DNA of 64,000 bases from Caenorhabditis elegans (taxonomy: Eukaryota > Nematoda > Chromadorea > Rhabditida > Rhabditidae): positions 6,944,001 through 7,008,000 of the forward strand of contig NC_003284.9 in the NCBI RefSeq assembly GCF_000002985.6, read 5' to 3'. Positions 38,501 through 47,848 of this stretch are shown piece by piece (the first letter of the stretch is position 1; each line of letters starts with the position of its first letter). Made by a program: the position numbers and the translations under genes. The notes under the pieces are model-generated. The model was not told the DNA's origin. It was given only the letters and a program-made list of their open reading frames with translations, and did no database searches.

Positions 38501-38967
38501 ACCAAAAAGGGTTCGTGTTTTTAAAAGTATTTTCTGAGAGAATACTGCTTGGAAATGCTTTTGGGTTTTTATCGTATTTTTTTTAAATTTTCTGTAGAAA
38601 ATCAGTTTGTGACTGAAAAATACAACTTTTTTAAATTCTCTGAAATTTTCAGCTTTGATTGAGAATATTTAATTAAGTGTTGTTTGAAACAATGAATGAC
38701 AAATTATAGAAAATGTGATATTTTTGAAATAATTTTCAGGCAACGGGATTTCTCCTCTTCCTGTTCAACCAAGGGCGTGGACTGTGTATCAAGCCGGTGA
38801 TAGAGTTGCAGCTTTCTGGAATAATGTAAAATTGTTTATAGCAATATATTTGAATTTTTTTAAATTTTTTTTAATTTCAGAATCAAATGCATAGTCATCC
38901 AACGCCTTCCTCTCCAAGTGAAAATGGAGTTATTGAAGTCAAGTCTTCAAACAATTTTTTTGGATAG
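23504..38967 (+). CDS. Single-pass membrane protein of the KIAA1549 (UPF0606) type
   Basis: Eleven exons join in consistent phase to 535 residues: 23504-23579, 23626-23769, 24630-24784, 29225-29305, 29752-29830, 29879-30104, 30771-30847, 36779-37203, 38095-38266, 38740-38825 and 38881-38967. The start MKIIIVYAIVISFIDISQEQ looks like a signal peptide. The ectodomain (about 25-185) has N-glycosylation sequons and the run FTEIEKRLDQLVDMAF, then KKRTAGELTYIHFVTYAGTA. A juxtamembrane SATLRYPLGRII precedes one transmembrane helix (WWFLIGVIGTGVIIIMIGWF). The cytoplasmic part has a helix (ERENIRKAIQEAFNKAVEEN), a Thr/Lys-rich stretch and an acidic stretch, and ends SSNNFFG. Human KIAA1549 as I remember it has RLAQLF, AELTYYTLYNGK and LGYVV before its helix, and an EEAFSLASAG helix near its C-terminus, in the same order. 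The family call is therefore homology by eye. Function is unknown to me. The 4.4- and 5.9-kb introns are unusually long. Confidence 0.8.
25383..25509. repeat. 25-bp inverted repeat with a 77-nt loop
   Basis: GCTTGTTGTTTGTTTTTG followed by TTTTCTT (25383-25407) is exactly the reverse complement of 25485-25509. The transcript would form a perfect 25-bp stem. CGAATGTCACAA also occurs as a direct repeat at about 25472 and 25509. No transposase or known MITE termini were recognised. Confidence 0.9.
28234..28936 (+). pseudogene. Coding-like remnants inside intron 3, unidentified
   Basis: Two plus-strand blocks have strong worm codon patterns. Block one, after TAATTCAAG at 28233, reads KLLERTPRKSVLSTESGKFS, then HEESLTEAVAYKRKVEDVFS and on to a stop at 28402-28404. 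Block two, within 28721-28936, reads NFPRSPRTGNLIFRSDSDSD, then LVAKNLNDVLGNHRLSDIS, and ends ETIPHQ before a stop. No convincing splice joins them, and neither fits the host gene, which is still extracellular at this point. They could be a nested gene with exons I could not connect or a decayed duplicate. I recognise no family. Confidence 0.35.
31837..32770 (+). mobile_element. Decayed mariner/Tc1-type transposon
   Basis: Terminal inverted repeats GCGCACAATTACCCGgACAAA (left) and its reverse complement with one mismatch (right) bound 934 bp. Inside, one plus frame keeps an N-terminal helix-turn-helix-like piece (TPEVVTTVRERIRRNPHRIM, then RIMAAGLGSSR). Another ends IEAYPRLLRAAIATKGGRKE at about 32661, matching the RLRAVIKAKGG-type C-terminus of mariner transposases. 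The catalytic core is missing and the pieces are in different frames, so it is not functional. It lies in an intron of the KIAA1549-like gene. Confidence 0.85.
32771..32870 (+). repeat. Degenerate minisatellite abutting the mariner end
   Basis: ATTAAACCT and AAACCTATT-like units of about 9 bp recur roughly nine times immediately outside the right inverted repeat. It may have grown by slippage after the insertion or at the insertion target. Confidence 0.7.
34797..35040 (+). repeat. Dispersed repeat, copy 1
   Basis: From AGGAGATCCAGTCAAA to CGACAGTAAATTCAAA this stretch matches 37641-37890 in the same orientation at roughly 80 percent by eye. The copies lie in introns on either side of the 425-nt exon at 36779-37203. 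I recognise no open frame or terminal repeats. Confidence 0.8.
37641..37890 (+). repeat. Dispersed repeat, copy 2
   Basis: This is a direct-orientation partner of 34797-35040. Shared blocks include AGGAGATCCAGTCAAA, CGACCCCTACAAC and TTGTCACTTTT, with small indels. It sits in intron 8 of the KIAA1549-like gene. Confidence 0.8.
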
Positions 38968-39145
38968 ATTATGGTTTTCTTTTTTTTCTAGTGACAATTA
39001 CTTGACTTTTATAGTTCTGAAAATTGAACAAAAACAATCCGTTGATTTTTCTTATTACTTATTTAATCACATAATTTACTGATATGATCAGATTTCACAA
39101 CTATTTTTCAATTCAATACAAATTACTTTTTCGATATCGTGATAT

Positions 39146-39490
39146 GTACTTACTTACTTTGATACTTTGATGTCCGTTGGGTTCAAGTTGCAAAGCAACT
39201 GCGGACAAACTCTTTCCATTTTTCACGGTCAGTACGTGCGATGGACAGCCATGAAACCTTCGGAGTTAGCATTCCAAGTCTTCTTTTTCCGACGACGACT
39301 TGTCCTGACATGGCGGAATCGTGTGGAATTTTGCGTTTTCTTCGTCGATATCCTTAGCCCATCTCTTCTTCTGTCCTACGACTGCATGTTTCCAATTTTT
39401 GTTGAGGCTCGGGTCCCATTCCGTGCAGATTTTCGTCCAGCGGTTTGGATCTCTCCGGCCGACACTGACAATTTTCACATTTCACATTTC
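39146..39490 (-). mobile_element. 3' fragment of an RTE-type non-LTR retrotransposon
   Basis: On the minus strand broken frames read GRRDPNRWTKICTEWDPSLN, then GQKKRWAKDIDEE, then SWLSIARTDREKWKEFV. This matches the C-terminal region of worm RTE reverse transcriptases, where a RWxxDI motif and a KxxWxxxARDRxxWK motif recur. The element ends in a short AAGT tandem tail (39146-39159), as RTE 3' ends do. It begins about 180 bp beyond the stop of the KIAA1549-like gene, in opposite orientation. Stops and frameshifts make it a dead 5'-truncated copy. Confidence 0.65.
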
Positions 39491-40644
39491 AGGCATTCAG
39501 AAGAAGAGCATTTCGGTGGGTTAAGATCTACGTCTGTGATAATTTTCATAACTTTTCGTCCGGTAGTTTTTTTGTTTCAACACATTTTTTTAGTGTTTTT
39601 TTTTGGTTTTCGGAAGTCCCAGCCCTGATTCAGATGATATTATGTAAAAATGATTAGATTGTCTTTTGGTTCTAATACACAATTATTTCAACTATTTTGT
39701 TTTTTCTCAAGTTAACTTTGTATACTGTGACCATTCCCTCCTTGATAAAATTGTTTCCAACATAAAGGCATTTCAAAACAACTTCCCTTCTTTTATCGAA
39801 AAAACGAACATTGAACTTGCAACTCATTAGTTCAAACTTTTTTTCTACAATTTTTTGGTAACAAACAAGCATGTCACTCGTTCACTCATTTGCTGATGGT
39901 GACGTACCCAAACTCATTTGTCGCGGCCCACGCTCATCACCGCTATTTTTTTGGTCCAGAACACAATACGTGGAATATGATGCAGGAAACCACCGGATAT
40001 GCACGACAATACAATTTTATCTTTATTTACTGTTTACAGGTTTTATAACAGTTCAGTGTAACACACTATACACCAAAGAAATTTGAAGCTTGATCAAAGC
40101 TTCAAATTTCTTGTGAAAATGGCATGTTTATGTAGTGCAAAACTTCATTCAAAACCACAATAAGTTATGTATGATGTTCTGGAAATACCTCAAACTTTTC
40201 AAGAATTGAGATAGCTCCTTGTTCGGATGTTATAATATGTTTCTGGATAATAATTTATAAATCCGATCTTGGAACACTATGAAAAATGATTGATAGAGCC
40301 CCTGAAATGATTTATTTGTAGTTTTAAAATATGCTGACAGTCGTACTTGTCCTATATTATTTCTAAAAAAATATATAAAATTTAGAAACCGTTTCGATTT
40401 GTTCTACTGTGATCAAACTTAATTAAATGAAACAACGAATAGTTAGACAACAAAATGTGAAAGAGTAATGATATGGCAACACCTAGAAACCACTTTGATT
40501 ATTCCGAGTAATAAATTTTAGAGGTTTGGTCATTGTCAATAAGAAAATCAATACAACTGCCCCAGAAGAGTATTCATTCAAACATATTTCGTTGAACTAA
40601 CTCAATTTATCTTTAATTTCAAAGCCCTTCACAACAAAATGATA
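39491..40644. other. Intergenic DNA, nothing recognised
   Basis: It has no coding signal with splice support. It lies between the RTE fragment and the MITE. Confidence 0.4.
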
Positions 40645-40966
40645 TTAGGTCAAGGAATAAGTTTTGTCGTTTTTTTTCACTACCAAAAGAGGGTGCCTGG
40701 AGCTGTTATTGCACTATTGTGATTAACTAACAGTCTAATACCTCAGGGCATGTAAACTTTTTGGTTTCACGAAGAAATGTAAAAAATCGAAAAAACAATT
40801 TTTTTTTCGTTGTCACAGTTTTGAGCAGGAAATATTCTTAGAGGTGTCTGATATGACTGATATTGATAGGCTTGTCATTGCTAGCAGTCTTCTATAAAAC
40901 TACAAAAAAACATTTGAGAACAAATCAAAACTGAAAAAAAACGACAAAACTTATTCCTTGACCTAA
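40645..40966. mobile_element. 322-bp mariner-type MITE
   Basis: TTAGGTCAAGGAATAAGTTT continuing TTGTCGTTTTTTT opens the element. Its exact reverse complement closes it at 40966, and a TA dinucleotide lies on each side (40643-40644 and 40967-40968). TTAGGT-type ends and TA target duplication are hallmarks of mariner elements. There is no coding capacity. The arms of about 33 bp are nearly perfect, which suggests a fairly recent insertion. Confidence 0.92.
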
Positions 40967-43900
40967 TATTTTCAAAAGTTTCATACATCAAAAAAACTAC
41001 ATGTTATTCTCATCTTCTATCAAATCAATGATAATAGTAATCCAACTGTCACTTTTACTATTTCGCTCTTTGATCATAGCTCCATCACTTCATTGTCATT
41101 GCAAGACAGCGTCAGAGTGAATCAACACTTACTGTTTTCATATGTATAGCCTGACGTTTGTTTTGTTTGAAAAAGAGTCTGAAAAGGAAAGACGACTACT
41201 TGCACATAATTTCTGATGCTCATGCAGAGCATCATTTGAACTTTTGACCGATTTCCCTTCTGCGCCACCAAAACGCTTTTCCCAGCAAAAAAAGACGTTT
41301 TGCTTTTCCTGTTAATGAAAACTCTCAACGGCTCTAAAAACGTTCTGACGTGAATTGAAATATTTTGTGAGAACTTGAAGTATTCGATTATGTGAGTAGT
41401 TGGAAAAAATTTATTTTTGAAGTGTGTTGCTTTTTTTATATCGGTGAATAATATAATTACCTTCAAGAGCTAGAATGCTGAATCACTGAAATTTGATTTC
41501 CAGTCTGATCTGTTAGATTCCAAATTCTCAAACTTTGGTTTGACTTTTTTTGCGCAAACAGCACGAACCTCCCGAAAATATTTACAATGTTCATTCTGTC
41601 CTAAAAAAAAGAAAAGTGAAAATTTTGCTGACTTATACTCATAAACATAGTCATGGCCTTTCCAAACAGTTTTTAGATTTTTCAAAATTTTCCATTAAAC
41701 TTTTAGTAAATCACATTTTTTCAAAACGTTTTGAACATTGCAACGTCTGTACCGTTTGAATATTATACAATTAATTAAATCATAATAAAAACAGTTAATC
41801 GAAGAAAAAACAATTTTTGTCGATTTCCGGGGTTTTAAACAACTTCTCCTTTGAAGACACTCTTCTTTCAAATTCACCCTTTTGTTTAGTCGTTGTTGAT
41901 AAAACACAAAAGGAAAAGTATTTAGAAAAATCATTTTCAGAAATGCTAGAAAGCCAAGATATGGGGGGAGCCAGAATTAGTATTTTTGATATGGGCGTAA
42001 AAAGTTTAGTTAATATCAATCTGTGGCTACAGACTACAGACCTGTCAAAATTTACCTGTAATTCAATATTTCTAGTTCAAAACTCGTGGGATTTTCCAAA
42101 TCTGCAGAAACCATATTCTTAAAATAGATAATATTCATTTACGTATGTATGAACAAAAAAAATTTCAAATAGCTACGTGTGCAACATATAGAGTGGTGAT
42201 CATGACTATTGCGTGAGTAAATCCTTTTCTTAATCCTCTTTCGACCATTCAAGACCTTTAGTGCGTAAATGACTTTGAGCTTTTTGTAGGACATCCCTCC
42301 CATTATTTGTAACATATATAAACCTTTGAAAAATGATCTTTCTCATAAAAATATAAATGTTGTTGCAGAAATTTTAATAAAACATTTCATACATTAATTG
42401 TTGTAAAATGTATCCATTTGAGCAACAAGGAAAAACATTTTCCAATTGAGTTAATTTTCTTTTTAAAAATACTGTTTAGTTCTATACATAAGTGTGACTA
42501 AAACTAAAAGTTTGAAAAAAAATATCTACAATAATTTCTAACTTTGATTTTACTTGCTTTAAACTTTGAAAACAATGTACTTTGAAATTTTGTACAGTGT
42601 ACAGTGCAGTGTTTTGTACAGTGTTTACAATAGTGAATACAATGTTTTGATTTTTCGTTTTCATCGAAATTTGCAAATTGTTTGAACCGTTTGATCACTG
42701 CAATATTTCGTGCGAAAACGGTTGATTTGTGTAAACCAGACGCCTGGTGACCTTCTCAGAAATTACTGAAAAATTAAGCGAGGCGCCACATTAAAAAGAG
42801 GTCAACTTTTTTTGACCTTCTATTCTTTGCGGCTGATCGCTTTCAATTAAATTTTTCTTTAATTTAATGTTCTAGCTGCTGACTCAGTTTAAATTTTGTT
42901 TTTTGTTGTTCGGAAAGTTGACTTGAAAACTAGTATAAATTCGAAACATTTTTGGAGCTGAATGGCAGGAAAACAAAATAAATTTAATATTATGACCTAA
43001 ATTGCACGCTGAGATTATACGACGTTCTGTTTTCTCCATAGGTTAAATGTAAATTGAAAACAATCAGGCATTTGCGGGATATTCTAGAAATTCTTTTTGT
43101 ATCAAGATGACGAGCTTTCCACGATATTGGGAAAGGTTCACTTTTATTCTTTGCATTAAAGAGGAGTACCAACATTTGAGACGTTGATTTTTAGAACCAA
43201 AATAACTCAGAACTACTTAATTTTGTGATGAGACGTTCTGAAAACTTTTCAAAAGGTTATGGCATTTCAAAACTTTGGAAAAATGCATTTTTCAGTTAAA
43301 ACCCCAAATTTGTTAACTTGTCAGTGTCAAAGAGCTCGGAACATAACTTTCATTTTTTAAAATCATTCTGCAATGCATATTTTGATAATTTTTACTCGTT
43401 TATTCGCTGAGTTAGTTAGGTAACACCGAAACTTGAGATTCTAAAAACATACTTTTTTAACTTTGATCTTCAATAAGTTTCTTTTTTAATTTTCGAAACG
43501 CCTTATTAGAAAATTAGGTAATTTTTGGCCTTTTGGGCACCTTCAAAAGCCAAATTCCTTGGAATCCTTGGTATCTCAGGATTTTTAATATCCCTGGCAT
43601 GCGTTTTCTACATAATCAGAAATTTTTAATTTAAGAGAAGATGATATTCGGAAACTGAAAAATAAGAAAGACTAGACATGACCTGACCTACTAATCCAAT
43701 TAGGTCTATTCTACTCTTCGCAGAAAAAGAAACAAAAACGAAGCCGCCCCATATAAACATATTTTAATTTGACTCGCCTCATCATTGAGTCAAATAACCC
43801 GGAGGTTATGAGTTTTTTTTTCTCTTGCAATGTTTTCTGGCTCCATGACAGCTATTTTTAAAAGTTGTGCACAATGCTGTGTAGTTTTTTTCAGTTTCTA

Positions 43901-45856
43901 GTTTTTTCTATGAAGCAGTAAAAATTCTCTTCACCCCAAACGGCAACACCCACTCTTTTTGGTAATTCGACACATTTTTACGTTTCGTTTTTTTCAAAAC
44001 GTGTGTTCTCGTTTTTCTGATTTTAAAGAGAAGACAAATTGGAGGGTAAGTGCGTTTTAGAAAGCAACAAAAAAAAAGAACAGAACCTGCTGCTGGTCAA
44101 CCCCAAAACTAGGCCCCGCCTCTTTTCGTGAAAGTTCCAACTCATTCTTTCGGTCAACTCTTAACCTAGGACATTCCATTTTCTTTATTTCCTTCTTCCA
44201 TCCTCATTTTCACTCCCACCCCATCACCTAATGATCATGATTAAAAGGATTATGAACAGATTAACTTAATACCATGAGACCAATTCAGAATCAACACTGG
44301 GCTCTTTCAAATCAGAATAATATGCTGCCCAAAAAATTCTGGATTCCAAATTTTCAAGTCTGTCTGCAACCCACAGCATATTCATCCATTGTAAGAAAAG
44401 AGTAATAATCTAATCAAGGACTCCTTTTTTCTGCTCCCCGCTTTCATTAACAATAAGAAAACGTACTAACACTGGCTTCAAAAATTTTGGCTCCGCCCTC
44501 CGATAAATCTAAAGTTCTACGCCCAATCCCAGTGGATAATAATTCACTGTACTGAATATCATCCTTATTTTCATCCTAATTTTTAGCTTCATTTTCATCC
44601 TTATCTTCAACAGCAAACATATTTTTCAGTAACTCTTTATTTTTTCTGTCAACAAACCTTTACTACTGCTAAATCTGAAATTAAGTTTATCAATTGAAAT
44701 AAAATAATGTAATTGGATTAAAAAATGAGTATTTTTTGGGAATTGTATTGTATAGACCCAAAATGTGCTCAACATTTTTTATGGCGGTTCCAATTTCATC
44801 AAAAAATTATCTCTAAAACCTCTACTCTCGCCAACTTTTTATTTTTGCGACAGACGGAAGAGAGCATTTTTTTTAAAATTGCATCCTCCCCCCAATTCTC
44901 TTTTATTTTTCGTTAATTAAAGTACATTTCAAGCAGATAGGTAACCAAAAATGGTCAACATTGATACCTATTGGCTTAAATGCCCCTTAATTAACAAAGA
45001 AACGTGACTTAAACAATCAAACTATGCAATAATATATAATAGTTATATGATAGCTAATAGCCAAAAAAAAGTAGGTTTTTTTTTCGAAATTTTAAACCAT
45101 CATGAAAATTTTGAAAGCAGTTTGATAGATCATAACAAAGTTTGTTGATTTGATCACATTTTGAGACAAAAACCCAATACCGAATAACTTGTGGTAATGT
45201 CGATTTTTTTTACAAATTCTTCTGAAATATTTAACATTTGCTATAGTCCATCAATGATCATCAAGGAAAAAAAACAAAAATCTTATAGCCTAACAAAAAA
45301 CTTTATAAAGCAAAAATTGTAATTCTCTCCTTTTTGTCTCGAGTTGTCAAACTCGTTTTTATTGACGTCATTGTTTTTTCTCATCAACGGAAATGGCCCC
45401 CGTCAATTTATCCAAAAATCTTTGCTCAATCTCAGGAGACGAACGCTGCAACCTGATGAGAATCAAGCGGTCAGCGCAAAAGCACAATTTTGTTCTTTTT
45501 TCTCCGTTTCGAATTCTAGACACTAATCATCGTTTCCTCTATTAATGTTATAGCAATCTTGACTAAAATGTCGGGAGTTTTTATTTATTTAACGAATTTT
45601 TTCCAGAATAAAAACTTTTATTTCTCATTTACCCTACTTGCAGATTTGGCCAAAAAGTTTGCCATTGCGCGCTTCATCACATAACTAGCTCAATCGGGGC
45701 CGGTTACATCTCACTGACCTTCACGTGAAACATTGTGCCGGCAGAAGAAGTATAAGAGAAATCTGTCGGATTGTTGAAATCGTCTAATAGCTCAAGTGGC
45801 AAAAAATACTCACGAAAAGTATACGTCGTCATTTCTTCGAACTGACTTTCAACTAG
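40967..45856. other. Intergenic DNA upstream of the peptide gene
   Basis: This is about 4.9 kb without a supported gene. A plus frame at 41817-42122 (about 100 codons) is open but opposite frames are too. A TGTACAGTG tandem lies near 42593-42625. A CT-rich promoter-like area occupies about 43900-44520. DNA at 45070-45200 resembles 8990-9075. Promoter elements of the peptide gene are expected in its last kilobase. Confidence 0.4.
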
Positions 45857-45877
45857 AAGTCGGTTCCCCTATTCCTG

Positions 45878-46643
45878 ATGACATCAATTTTTTACCCATT
45901 CTGCTCTGCTTTAGTCATTTTTCTACTTGCGATCAGAACACAGGTTTGTCAATTGTTCTTGAATTAGGAATATTTATGTTTTACGTACCAAATAATGACG
46001 ACAAGTCAGCTAGAAAATTCTGGAAGAATATTTTACTATTTTGATACTCATTCGATATTCTCGTGTGTACTGCAATTTCACATTTCTTCCGGTTCTTCCA
46101 TGACGAGGATTATTAATTAAACAATTGAATAACTTTTTTGTAGTTTTAAGAACAACAAAGGCTTCCTTGATGTTTGATTGTTCAATTTTAATAAAAATAT
46201 TTGATTTTAAAATTGAAAATACAGTGAAATCATTGAAACCTTCAAGCGTCAAAACACTAATGAAAGGTTAATCTTTCAATATATTTGTTTCTTTGCAGGC
46301 TTCCCTATTTGATCCTTCACAATCAGATGTTAGTTTATTTGACAGATTAAGACTGGTAAGTTAATATTCATTTTATAAAGTAGGAAATGAAAAAGTGAAA
46401 ACTCAAAACACAAGTGATATCATTAGTGTTTCAGGAAACGGATCTTAGAAATGGAGCTTCTTTAATACGAGAGATTCTTGAATCGAAAACAAACAACGCT
46501 CAATTACAGGACTTGGAAAGATTAACAGGTAGACAACATAGAATAGACTTTCTCAGATTACCCACAATTTTTCAGAGCACTACCGTTCAAAAAGATGCCG
46601 CTGGAAGCTTTGTGGAACAGGTCGGCGTTTCCGGTTCAACTGA
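45878..46643 (+). CDS. Secreted prepropeptide with CRWKLC loop, candidate neuropeptide
   Basis: Four exons join in phase to 94 residues: 45878-45943, 46299-46355, 46435-46528 and 46576-46643. The last intron is 47 nt and ends AATTTTTCAG. Exon 1 encodes a signal peptide (MTSIFYPFCSALVIFLLA), with an acceptor-like TTTCAACTAG 21 nt upstream. A pro-region follows (ASLFDPSQSDVSLFDRLRL and onward). The end reads HYRSKR, then CRWKLCGTGRRFRFN. KR is a proprotein convertase site. The two cysteines would close a six-residue ring, and GRR could give an amidated CRWKLCGT. Reading through the last intron also stays open (ending FIRAFLHHPS), but its codon use is worse. CxWKxC recalls the ring of vertebrate urotensin II (CFWKYC). 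That likeness is by eye and does not prove descent. I cannot name the gene. Confidence 0.78.
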
Positions 46644-47848
46644 TATTCGCATCAATCAAGACATGATCTCCTTCAATATCTCAAGTTCAACGTTTTATTT
46701 TCTCAGTATTTCCATTTTTATACGCGCATTTCTTCATCACCCGTCGTAGTTATCGTCATCTCAGCTTGTATATCAGAACTGTCTAGAACACAAATATATT
46801 GTCCCGTTGGCTACGATGCACATACGTCACGAAACACAAACCTTTCTCATTAACCAATCTCTCCTGTCACTTTTCGTTTTCACAGTCACTGTCAAAATTG
46901 TCAATCATTTCCTGTGCTTGCTCTTCTGTACATAAAAATTTTTGAGAATGGAATTTAAAGCACAAATGAAGAGAACAGTTTTAATGAACCTTTTCTACTT
47001 TTTCAAATGTAACACTTCAAAAATATGAGAGTTGATATTGAAAAGTGTTTTATATTCTTAAATTGGTGCTGATTGCTCAAATAACGAGAATACTGTTCGT
47101 AAATTAAAAAAAATTAGAATTTTTCCTTTTGTGAATGTCCTGAATATAATATCAAATAAGTCTAAAACTCAACACTTATCCGTTGAAAATTCGCAATGAA
47201 CAATTTTCAGAGCATTTTCTCACTGATATCAAGGTTAGAAGAAAGGCGCCAAAAGTGGTTATGCAGACTTTTAAGAATTTGAACAGTGCTTGAAAATAGG
47301 AGAGCATTGAGGAAGCTTTTTGAAAACAATTTTTTTTTTGATAAAATCTTAAATAATTTTCTAAACATTTTTCAAAAAAGTTTCAGAACTGTTTCCGACT
47401 CTAAACATTCTTAAATTACAGAAAAGTTGTTTTCAGCACAGTTTCACAGATATTGCAACTATTTGAAGTATGTCTTGAAAAACTTGAATTCAAAATTTTA
47501 GGAGTTTAGTGGTTTTTAGTGGCAGGAAAATAGCGATTTTGAACTATGGGAATGGCATGACTAAAATTTTAGTTATAATAGTATAATAGCATTACTGAAT
47601 TTCTATTTTCAAATTAGTTGGCAAAGTTGAGTTTTTTGCGATTAGTTCCTCAAAAAGATAAATCTGTTTGGCCATCGCGTTGACCCTCCCTTCTTACCGC
47701 CAATGTCCACGTCGGCCAAGAGAGTCAATGTTTGCCGTACCAGGCAAGGAAAGTACCGTGCCCATAGCTCCACATTGTGCCTTACCTACCCCCGTCGATC
47801 GACTCGTTTATTCACTTACTCGTCAAACCTCAATAGGTCACCCTCACT
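46644..47848. other. Intergenic DNA between peptide gene and UGT
   Basis: There is no gene. It includes the read-through open frame after the peptide stop (to 46749), AT-rich DNA, and a C-rich patch at 47680-47800 close to the UGT start that is probably its promoter. The acceptor-like CTCAATAG lies 15 nt before the UGT ATG. Confidence 0.5.

Noticed and set aside
41817-42122. Plus-strand open frame of about 100 codons with some coding bias.
   Set aside because: There is an equally open antisense frame, no ATG at the start, no splice context, and no recognisable motif.
46576-46749. Read-through of the peptide gene into a hydrophobic C-terminus that could look like a GPI or membrane anchor.
   Set aside because: The 47-nt intron has ideal worm length and acceptor, and the spliced frame has better codons and a sensible dibasic peptide ending. 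I kept the read-through only as an alternative.
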